Assembly: GCA_009192285.1 (NCBI GenBank)
Contig: WBVU01000004.1
Location: 1,572,001-1,636,000, forward strand
Length of the DNA stretch: 64,000 nt
Origin: Morchella semilibera
Taxonomy: Eukaryota > Ascomycota > Pezizomycetes > Pezizales > Morchellaceae
Direction: 5' to 3'
The notes under the pieces are model-generated. The model was not told the DNA's origin. It saw only the letters and a list, made by a program, of their open reading frames with translations, and ran no database searches. The stretch's first letter is position 1. The number at the start of each line of letters is the position of its first letter. This document shows positions 34,318 to 45,725 of the stretch, piece by piece. The translations under genes and the position numbers were made by a program.

Positions 34318-37300
34318 TTAATTAGTGCCAAGGATCTTGGAATAAGCATCCTCGACCTCTCTGGCAATCTCCAATAACGAAACGATTACAATCTATGCAT
34401 ATTGTCAGAAAAACGCCACCTTGAATACAACCCGGGGAATAAAATGGAGTGGCTGATTTTATGGGATAATTACCTGATGCGTCAGGTTTGGAAGTCTATC
34501 TCTATGCAACCCAATCCACTCCAACGGCGGCGTGGCCTCGCCCATATCCCTCAACTGCGGAGTTTCGATGATAGGTGGCTCGAGGGCAATGTACTCATAT
34601 TTTGACTGTGGGACGTTGACAACTGCGGTTATCTTGCGCTGCTCACCGCTCTCCGCGCTGTCGTTGCCGCCCGCGACTTCGGATGGAGGCGGAGAGTTGG
34701 TGCTGATCGAGATGTGGCTGTTGGTGATTGTCTTGCCCTGACGCTGTGACATCTCTTTAACGTGGTTGGCCCACATCCTAATGTTTTGTTAGTAGGTGAT
34801 TTATTGTGTGGTTTTAGAAGGATGGTTACATACGCTTTGATGAAGCTGACTCTGGAGTAATTCCATCCCACGTCTACTTTGCCCTTGAAGGCGCTCTTGA
34901 ATATGTATTCGATCTCGTTGGAGCCAGCCTTGTGCCATGTATGCATGAACGCCGTCACCTGTGGAACCTTCAAGATAGTCCCGCCACGCGCACCACGGGC
35001 ATGGTGCACGATATCCTCCACGCTCACATCGCCTAGGGAGCTACCCATTTCCGGTCGTTTGACGGTTGCTAAAGCTATCCTCAACTCACCTAGCGTCATC
35101 TCTAGCTTACTATGTAGTTTCTCAACCTCCATGCCAACGCCAAATTGGGCGGAGGCGTTTAGGGCGTCAAGTTTGAATACTTGTGTGTCATAGAAGGTGC
35201 TGGGGAAGATGCCGATGCTGACTTCTTTTAACATCACTACAACGTCTGTGTAGAGTGATAAGAATGCTGGGGGCGGTGGGCTTTCTCGGTTTAGTTGAGT
35301 AGGAGCAGATTCTGATGCCGTAAAATTGGATTGCGAGCGCCTATTGAGATATCTTTCTACGTCTTTTAGTGAGATATTGAAGGCATCAACCTTTTCCTGC
35401 CGGAGTCTTAGGAACGCCTGGTAAAGCGCAAGACCTTGAGACGCGCTCAATGTCGTACAGTAGACCTGAATCTTGTCTCCATCAAGAACGCCTACTAGTC
35501 GGTCGCCCGTTTTCCCGCCTACTTTCTGCAGGTTGTACATCAGGAAATGGAAGCTAGTGATGTCGGCCAGTAAGAAGGTTTGATAATCAAACGATGCCTT
35601 AACTTGAAGCTGCTCAAAGCCCAAAGAAGCTTGGATAAGGGGAGTTTGTACAGCCTCACCTGCACCAGATAGCCAATGAATCGAGGTCCTGACCTTCATG
35701 TTCTTGAGGTGGATAAAGCCGCTAAGGCGCCCGACAGATGTCACTTTGATAGCATCAAACCCCAGGGACATAGTTTGTTCCCAATCAGAACTCTTTCGCG
35801 AGTCCATCCACAGGTTTGATATCAGTAAAGAATTCTTTCCAAGAGATTGGCCGAGATCAAGCTGGAGATCAATCTCGGAAATTGATACAGTGGTGTTCCA
35901 AGGGAAAGCCTTTGTAGCAGCAACTCTATGGTATCTTTGCACTAACATTGGAGAAGGCTCAGGAGATCGGATAATCGGAGTCGGGGAGCCTTTACGTATC
36001 TCTTCTGGTAACCAAATCTCACGGAACAGGAGGAAATCCTGGAATTGCTTGATATTGAGTTGCGACTTGATAGGGCTCATCTTCATGATACATGAAAGAC
36101 CATCAGAGCCATTCAAGTGCTTACTGTTCATTAAAGAAGCGGCGACTTCTCGAACTTGCAACTGACCAGTGGAATCCCGTGAATAAACATGTTTCAAGGA
36201 TGCTTCAAACCCAGAGGCTAGGACAGATAAGGCATAGAACCGACCGCCCACGGCTTCCTCACAGGTACTGAGAGTAACATAGATCTCCTCATAACCTGCA
36301 GAAGCTGCCACACGTGCAATAGGTTGGCAGCTCAAAGTGAACTCTTGTTTGCAGATTCGCAGGCCAATGTTAAGCCTGCACTTTCCAAGGATAGCTGCAG
36401 GGTCAGGAGAGGTTTCTTTGGCCTCTGTCAGAATTGTGCCTGGGGCCTCCTTGGGCTTCGTTTCGGTGGGTTCCCGCATAACTTCTTTGATATTTGAGGA
36501 CATCTCCAAGATCAGGGGCACAACTGAAGGGTAAAGTATATTGCTAGAGGCGCTGATCTTGATTTCGGCATTGAGCGATGGGTCTTCGTCTATCGGCGCA
36601 ACATATTCTGCCTTAAAAGCCAGGCCGGGAGACTTGAGTATTGTTATACCATTCGAATCCCCGTGAGCGAATTGCCCATAGCGGCCTTGTGATGATGCTC
36701 GAGGTGCCAATTTCTCCAGCTCTGTTAATTCTGATGATTTACTGATATGGACAACGGCACCGGCAAAATCGGCATCCACAAGGACAGATCTAAGCCTTTT
36801 CGTGCCAAACATATTCTCTCTCTCTGCACCGCTCTCTGTGGGTGTTGATTTCCAGGTTGCTGAAGCATCGCGAAACCTTTCGCTCGCAGTAGCAATAGAG
36901 GTTTCCAATTGGTTTATACCAACAACACACGAAGACGTAAGACGTAGGTCCAATGAGGTTCCCTTAGCTTGGAAGGCAAGACGTCTGTCTGCATCGTTCA
37001 AAAAGTACGCAACGTTAAAGATGACCTCGGGCATAATCGCAGAATTCTCGGAACGGCTGGTTACTTTGCTGCCTTGGTCAACCATCTGAACTAAGAACTC
37101 TTCAATTGTTAGGCGCGCTTCGTTTGCTTTCCTTGTGGCAGTCACGAAGCTAATCCTCTTAAAAGAGAGTACTAGGTTCTGTCTCGTGTGGTTCGGCGAG
37201 ATGAGCTGGGTCGAGGTGCCAGTGATCCAGGAAATCTGGATTCCTTTCATTTCCACTGAAATAACGGAGGTAAATAATTGCATAGAGCTTCTCCCTTTCT

Positions 37301-40300
37301 CAGACCCTACTAATTCGACAGGAACAAGCGGCTTAGAGCTGCGGAGCTTTCTGAGGTACTTAACCTCTCTTGACAGATCCAAGTCTCGTAGTTTATCTTG
37401 AAGATGACCTGCAACATCGACAATCGTGGAAGCAGTCTCTGCAAAAAGATCTATTTGAAGAGAATGACTGGTGACGTAAAACGCACGAACGATCTTTCCA
37501 CTAGCTGATTCCGTCGAAGAGCATAAGATAGATGCATGCAGCTCCACGTATCCACAGGTTTCGAGCAAGCCATCAGTTGTAACTTTGGTCAGCTCAACCG
37601 TTATCTCCCGGAATTCTACATGAACCTCAGGAAGCAAGATTATGTCGGCATTAGGCTTGTTTGAAGCATGAACACGAATACAACCTAGGTCAATGTTTAG
37701 GGTTGCAGATGGAGCAGAACTCTGGATCGTCAACCCAGAGACTCCCACATGAGCACGATATACAAAAGGCGCCCCTGATTTGACGGAGGGTGCGGGTGGT
37801 TTATCTTGCGTGTCAAATATTTCGTCCAATCTCGCTTGGGTACCCATCCATTCAACCCTCGCACTTTCGATAACGTTCCCAACCTCAGGTTTAGTGAGAG
37901 CGTTAAGTAAACTTTGGATCGACGATGCATCTAGTTTAATCGTTTCTACAGAGACAAAAACCTCTACCAATTGCTCTTCCGCTGAATTTTGGTGCCGGAC
38001 CCTTCCGTTGATCGATGGCATCTGCAAGACTGAGATACTCCTAGTTTGCGCTTTATCATACCCTGTTTTGATCTCATGTTCGTGGTAAAGAACGTCGAAG
38101 TCAAAGATAATTTCTTCTGTAGCATGTTTTGGCCTGGTGGAACCCCTAACTCCATTTCCGCGCATGACATAGGCCAAAGAAGGCAAAAGGGTTGCCTCAA
38201 TGGTAAAGTTCTCCAGAGATAATGTTAAATGCAGGACATGCACATTACGCCGGGGGAACACTGGAAAAGCCGGCGAGTTTGGAGCTGTTGGCTGAGGAGG
38301 AGACCGTGAAAGTGAATATCCTTTTAGATCCTCGAATAACCGCCAGATTCGTGAGATTTCATCATTCACCACAAAATCAATAACCTCCATAAGACCCAAA
38401 ACCTCCTCCCTAATATCAAATGATAGGTCTTCACATGATCCTGCAACCTTCCAGATGTTGAACTTTGTATCCGCCAGACAATGCTCGTCGAAATGTCCAT
38501 ATATACTGGGGTTTCTAAGCCTAGTCATGCTGAGAGTCTTATTTCCGCATTGTAGCTCGGAGGTTACCAGATCAGAGCGTAATAATATACTCCCTAGCAA
38601 AGCCTCTTTGAGGTCCGAGCTTTTGCTTGAAACAAAAAGTGAGGCTTGTAGGTTGTGTGCTTTGCTAGTGTTTTTAAGATTGATCGTATCAAGTATAAGT
38701 GATCCGGTATCTGTAGTCAGCAGCACGTGGAAGCTTTGTTTTTTACTAGGCTCAATAGACGCCACAGATGTTGCTTTCGAAGTTTCCGAACCCGAACGTC
38801 TCTTTGCAAATGCTTTTGAAAGTCCTTCGAAGATTTCCAGGATCTCCCAAGTTAGCCCTAACTGAATGGTTCCGCAATGTGCCTGTACGATAGTTGAAAC
38901 AGACAAGTCTGGCCCACCAACTGTCGATACCAGAGAAGTATTCGAAATTTCTGGATTCCCTAAAGAAGTCTTTATTGCGATATGGCCAAGTACAAATTCG
39001 CATTGCATAGGACCAGGGTCGACGAGTAGCCTTACACTGGTTATCCCGATTTGAGCCATGAAGAGACCAGCTGGGCTCATAGGACTGTCAGTTTTACCCT
39101 CGGGACCGAATATGGCGTCGACGATATAACTCCTATGCAAGTCTGCCAATTCCCAGCTGCGCCATCTCTCAAATGCAGAAACAACCCGACTTCTCCCATC
39201 AGCTGGACACTGGTTTAAATTGGAGACACAACGAACTTGTAAATCCTCTCGAGGAGTAGCGGGTACAGATTGGTATATGTGTCGCATACGAGACATGACC
39301 TTCCAAGAATCATTGACACGGACATGATTTAATGCTGAACGAAGTATATACGATGGCCGTGTGAGGGATGAAGGGTCGCCTGTGATTCCAAATTCTTCCC
39401 CTGAAGTTGCTAACGAATAGGCAAGTGCTTGTACTCTCTGTTTTTCGTTATTTGATAATACCTTGAATGTCTGTTGTAAATCCGCAACTAGTGCTTCTGT
39501 CCGAATTGCGGCGTCGTATAGAAACATTGCTTGGTTACTTTGAAGTGATGACTCGATCGTTTCTATTCTGAGAGAAGCGGTGGCTGTCTCGTTCGTAGAT
39601 GCCCAGAAAAGAAGATCTTGTACCAACAGGCACAGGGCTGGCTTTAGAAGGGAGTCTTGGTATCCAGCCTGACGTTGACTCATAATAATTTCTAGCGCGC
39701 CTAGGAGTACATGGCAAGAGAATACTTCCTTCCCCCCTAATATTTCTTGGCTGTTGCGTTCAGGGGGGAAGACTGTTTTTGATCTTGCTGAAACCAAAAG
39801 ATTGCTGAGGTCTAAGTTATAAGTATCTTCGTCCGCCCGTTCACCGTCGATACTATAGTAGCTCTGGGTCAAGGTTCTGGGTACTGGATTCGTGAAGCAG
39901 AATTTTAACTGTGGAACTTTAAGATAAACTTCCGTGATCGTTGAGTCTTGAGACTTATTGGTCATAAGTTTCACAAGTTTATCGACTACACTTATCTGAA
40001 TAGAATCTAGGATATCCTCAGGGTTCTGATTATAAAGTCAGCTCTGAATAACTATTAGTGGTGTATTGGAAAAAGACAACTTTTGGTTGCATGCATTCCA
40101 CCAATTGTAGAACAGCCTTCACTCCAACTGCTGTGCAATATCCCCTGATTCCAGACACAAAATCAATAATGACACTGGTCTGAGAGGTGTTTTCATCTAT
40201 AAAAGCACTTCCGGGATTGAACGACTCCTCTGTATTTTCACTATGCTCGCTCCCAATTTCTGATGATAGCCATGGGACATTCTTCAAATCTGGTTCGACT

Positions 40301-43300
40301 GATCCAAGCGGAAAGAGCGGCCCCGCAAAGGAGCTCGATAAAAGAACCTTTGATCTCGGTTTCGTAGCAGCAAATGATTGCCCATCAGAACTTTCTTGGC
40401 GGCTCCTGGCACGCATAGACCGCCGCGGAGACTGCGATCCGGGCGTTGTCGAAGCTGGACTCAGGGGCACCCTTAAGCTTTCCCCAAGCATGGCCGCTAT
40501 AGGTGTCGATGACATTGTTTCGACTGCTGAATGGAATGATGGTGCATGGGAGCTTGCAGCGCGCAGTATGCTCGGTGGTCCACTTGAGATATTTGAAGCT
40601 GCGAGGAAAGAGGTCTTTCTTCTAATGCCAGTGCTTCCTCCATGGCTAGAGGTATCGGAGCTTTTGGTAGGCCCTAAAAAGCCATGATAACCATTACTGT
40701 CTGGTGATGTACTCAAGTCAGCATTTAATTATCAGAGTATAGACAGAAACATACCACGAAGTGGCTCGGGTAAATTGGGCAACGGGAGACTCGGTGGTTC
40801 AGCGTCTAAATTTTCATTATACATGCTGCTTGCCCTACTTCCGCCCTCCTCGAAACCCTCTCTAATCAAAAACTTTGCTCTGCCTGTCCTAAAGTCACTT
40901 TCGCGTACATGTTTCATTTGTAGTGCTCTGTTTTTTGAGAAGTGTTTCTTCCGCCCAAATACTGTAACCTTAAGCGATGTACCGAGATGGCCACTAGTCT
41001 CCGTATTTTGAACCAAGTCACCACTTCCATAGTTAACATCAACACACGACATGGTCAAATCTGGCATCGATAACGAAATACGCTCAGAATGTTTCTCATC
41101 CGCAAGGTCATTGAGGACAAAGAGTATTTCTCCACTCGTGACTCGAATAGCTGAAGGACCGTCTACGCGGAGCCACAATTTTAGAGATTTTAGGCCGATC
41201 CGGATGAAGGTTACGTCGTGGACAACCTGTATCTCAGATTCGGGGACCGGAAGGGCATTTTCTTTATCCTCAAAGCTGAAAATGAAACCCTTCAATGCGC
41301 AAGTAGCAGTTGGCAGGAAATCGGGAGTGCATTCTCCAGTTGTAGCACCAACATCGAGATCCCAATTGCAAACATATGTTGGCTCCGTTGGTGGGAGCCC
41401 AAAAAGACGATGTCCATATATAGTGAGGCCATCGATAAATATCTGTGGATGATCTGGTGCGGAGCTAATGTATGCTGTTATAGGACTGACATTGATCTGA
41501 AGATCTATTGGCATACATAATTGTTAGTAAGGTATTTGGTAAAGCGGAATGAGAAACCCCACCCATATAATAATTAGTAAATCTCATATCCACCCCAAGT
41601 GATGCAAAGTTCAATTTCAGGTTTTTTCCAGTGCCCCCATATAGATGTTTTGGCATGGTGACACAACTGTTCTTCGCTTCCACAGTCAACATGACATCTA
41701 GATCATTGGTCTTCTTGTTATTCCCCTCGATTGTAGTAGCCCCGCCTCTACCTCCCTGTTTCTGCCACTCTTCTAATGTCTTGAAATGCAAGTTCTCGCC
41801 AAAATAATTTTCTCTAATCACAAGAAAGTAGCGGATCAAGAACCCAAACAACTTTAGTTTCAATCCATTTCCTGAGATATCCAGCAATAGTGTATCGATT
41901 AACCCTGGCCCAGTAGTTGCGTAATAATTGTAGGAACCCTTCACCACTATCTCTTTGACAGTTGCTAGCCTCATTCCAACTTCTGGGCTCAGAAATGAAT
42001 GCCATGTATTCCATACCGGCTGTCTAGCGCCAAGCTGAAGGTTGGTTTCTTCACCGTCGATCCATATATCGAAGTTCACTGTGCTTTCATCTGGCCTAAA
42101 GCGTGTCATGTCTAATCCGACCTTAGCCTTCAAACCACCATCGCCATGAAGAACCAATAGTGTGTTGTCTTCAACATCACTTGGGTTGTTGATGATGTTT
42201 TGATCATTAACATTCAAGCACACCTCAAACCGATCTTCAAATCTGAATATTATATCATATAAGAATGGCGTGAAGCTCCAGTATTCTGAAGGTGGACCCG
42301 TTGCCCAGTCTGTTACCAAGTCCGTTATCAGTGTGACATGTTCCCTAAGGATAAATATTTCGATTCCTCGGCTCAGAACATCGAAAGTCCAGCTATGTTT
42401 TCCATTCCACTGCAATGGGCCACTAAGGTCGGCTACTATAGTCTGTTGCGTTGCCTTCCAAAGAAGGCCATGGTTAACTGATGACCGTACCTCCGGGCTT
42501 TTCAAATCCACTTTCAACCCATTCTTCCAGCCTATTGGCGAAGGAACCATAGACATGTCATAAGAGATTGTAGATTCAGCAGCAACCTTGATTTCCAGCC
42601 ATCCAAAAGGACGTACTTCACCATCGTCAAGTCTACGACGAAACTTCCAATCCTTACTTTCTTCTCTGACTGGAATTCTAAGAATGGTCGAGCTAGAAAG
42701 TTCAACAAATAGCTTAAACTTGGTCGCAACTCTACTCTCTCCCTCCTGCAGCTTGTTGCGCGGAGTGGCAGTTTTGTAGACTCGAGGGGCAAACATATTT
42801 TGCAGATGGACACGCTGTCGGTCGGTCCAGGGCCCGTACTGAATAGTCCCCCCTTCAAATGACAAATCTATTCCCCACTCTGGTGGTGTATGCTCAGAAC
42901 CATTGATATCTTCATCAGGTGGATCAACTATCTCGCCGGTTTGGGTACTTGATGATCGTGGCCGGCCAACAGTCCCCGGAACGTCCCAGAAAAAGTTCAT
43001 TTTCCCCTTTGGACAATCCAGCACTGTTGAAACCTTTGCATATTCCGCAGGTTCAAACCTCCAACCTTCATCTTGGCCCTCGTCAAGATACATTCTAAGC
43101 CCAACCCACCTATCTTGACCTGTTACCTGCGATTGAAGGGGAGAATCACCGTTGGTAACTTCAGTGGGTGTTAGAGATTCAATCGACTCTGAAAAAAATG
43201 GCAGGAGATCTTTAAGTTTTTGACGACGGTTGCGTAGCGGGTGAGATTTTTGTTGAAGATCTGTCTCTTCCTCTGAGGAGAGGAGACGGGCACCACGGGA

Positions 43301-44558
43301 TACGAGAGGTTCTTTGTATTCCATATTTGTTTTAAATTGAACCACAGGATGGGCGAAATCTACACTGAATACTTGTTTATATTTGTCGACAGATGCCACC
43401 GACTATTTAGTGATAATATGTTAGCGTTCGTTACCGTTGATGAGAGGCTAATCAAACCCCAGAGGTGGTAGAAATATCGGTCCCAAAGAATACAAAAAAC
43501 ATGCGCAAATCATTCAGGTCAACATTTAGAGACCAATTTAGCAATACTGGGTAGTATTCTGAAACAGCGAGCCGTATGCGCTCAAGAGAACATGTAATTT
43601 TGTATTGAAAGAAAAAGCTACATACCCTTGTAGCATCAATATTAGCATCAGCTTTTTCAAAATGGGCAACTAATATGCTAGGTGTATTATTATTTCCCAT
43701 AACCACAGCGCCACGGTTGACAAGAATTTTAATTGGCAGCATGCTGAGATATGCCGAGTCAGATTCTGTATTAGCGGCGGCGTTTGAGCCTCCCCCTATT
43801 GACCCTTCGTGATCCCTCATTAATGACCCTATTGAACTCTTGATCCTTGCTGAGATTGTTTCTGCTTTGGAATCGTCAGGCCCGGAGTGCCCAGAATAGC
43901 CTGTCTCTTTCCTTTCTTCACTGGCAGCATCTTCATTTTGTTGCTTTGGTGCCATCTGATCAATAATGTAATCGTATGCTGGGCTCCGATTGTAAATAAA
44001 CCACTCCACTCCCTTCAACTCCGCAAGTATCCTACAGGGGAGATCTTCGCTTTTCGCATTCCCACCTGCCCCCTCTACACCACCACCCCGTCCATCATCG
44101 GTGGTGCCAACAGAGGCGTGTCTGACTCTCCGTAACCAGTATCTCCAGGTTATGTGCCCACTGACTATCGTTATAGTCTCGTTAACACCGTGATATGTGA
44201 CTCTCCCGAAGAATACCCTTCCTGCAAGCAACGAAATTTGAAGAGACTGAATATCAACGTAATTTGGTAACCCTTTCCACCGTAGCCATAGTCGAATAAG
44301 GAGTGAAAGAGCTTTGGAGAAAACGCGGTTGAAGTAAAAAAGAAAAAATAGAGCCCTATATGTAATACATTTAGATGCTAGAGCTTTCGGGTAGAAGAGG
44401 GCCTTACACGAATCCGCAAACCAGAAGTTCCACGAGAAATACCCTGTGGTATCAAGTTAGTTACAGCTATAAGCAAGGCATAAGTAAATTCAGGGAGTAA
44501 ACCAATTGAATCTGGCGTCAGGATCAAGCGCTTGAGCAGGAAGATCACCTGTAGCCAT
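34318..44558 (-). CDS. CSF1: Csf1, bridge-like lipid-transfer protein (BLTP1 family)
   Basis: A giant ER-anchored protein that forms a hydrophobic groove for bulk phospholipid transfer at membrane contacts. Yeast Csf1 is needed for cold fermentation growth and GPI-anchor lipid supply. Nine exons: 44558-44503, 44443-44408, 44355-43626, 43402-41563, 41504-40755, 40700-40081, 40025-34834, 34777-34474 and 34392-34318. All phases close, giving 3200 residues (yeast 2958). The N-terminus has the anchor FNWVFLVELLVCGFVALFFL, followed by FNRVFSKALSLLIRLWL and the family motif YVDIQSLQISLLAGRVFFG. SMLPIKILVNRGAVVMGN and NYYMDLQINVSPITAY mark later conserved blocks. The C-terminus ends LLEIAREVEDAYSKILGTN. 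Intron 3 (43403-43625) stays open in frame for most of its length, so a longer exon 3 is possible. A serine-rich, probably disordered loop lies around 40130-40690. Confidence 0.92.
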
Positions 44559-45725
44559 AGTCGAAACTGTGGATAAACCACTGTATGATATTGGCGTCGT
44601 GGGATAGCTTGGGTGCGTGAGGCTCTAGAGGATCCGCGAAGTCAGGAGTTAGTTACCGCGTTACGTTGAGATTTGGGCATACCATGTATTCGCGGGAAGT
44701 ATAAATAACCGCAGCGGCTCCATGTTAATCGGCAACGTAACGTCTTCCTAACATGTAGTTTCGAAGCTATTAAAAATAGAACCTATCAAGCTGACACAGA
44801 ACCAGTAATGCAGAGCAAATTTACATGGCCCGTGCATCGGGCGTCTCTAACACGTGACTTTGAACTTTCCCATCCTGATCTTCATATGCATAGCATTAAT
44901 CCCCGTCTAGTTCTATTCTTACCGGCCTAGTCATCATGATAAATTTCCCTATTAAATAAAGCCTATCGCCATTTGGTAGGCCAAGGTCTTATCAATGGGA
45001 TGGCTATAATGCTAGAGAGGGATTGGTTTTCAGCGAAAGCCTATAAGGATATACTCGAGATTAGGGATAGAGTCTCTACCTTAGAGAGCGGGAGGGAAGG
45101 GTTGTTTGTCAGATGTATTGTAGGTACATGTAGGTATGATTACATAGGATTCATTCGAGGTGAACAGCAAGTTATGTGATATAAATTGTAATTAACCAAA
45201 ATACCCTAACCCTAGCAAGAAAGTACCTACATTTATCTACATGCATCCTTCCCGCCCATAGAAAAAACAGAACCCAAAAGTGGTACCCTAAGATTGTACC
45301 TTAGTATCTCCATACCACATGCAAGTATAAAACCTCAGATAAAAACGAACCTCATTATCTCCAACATTCAAACCAATACGCTACCAAAATGATCCCGCTT
45401 CATGTAAAGGCTAATCTGCCAAGCATAGTATAGCTCTAGTAATGTTAACCTAGCAGAATATGACTAAGCAATGCTAGAGATTCTGCCTGCTTAAGGGTAA
45501 ACTTCATGCACATGTCACTTGCTACATACACTACATGTATGATTAATCCTGCTTGCATTGGCCCGGCTTTGGGGGGTGACGTTAGAGGCTCTATATAGTG
45601 CTCAATACTACGCAGGTTAGTAGAGGATCGAGGCACTAGGATGTAGAGTTGGACGCGACAGCTCGCAATTGATCCCCAGTAGATAAACACCAAGTGCACT
45701 GGTGCGAGCACGAGATCACCCTATC
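44559..45725. other. Divergent spacer CSF1 / HFL1-like gene
   Basis: No gene supported. It contains two TACATGTA octamers (about 45127, 45533) and a telomere-like CCCTAACCCTA at 45204. The first ATG-bearing exon of the HFL1-like gene could lie here if it is not at 45726. Confidence 0.5.
45202..45215. repeat. Telomere-like TACCCTAACCCTAG, copy 1
   Basis: Two tandem CCCTAA units in non-coding sequence upstream of the HFL1-like gene. The same 14-mer recurs at 48609-48622 downstream of it. Confidence 0.8.
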
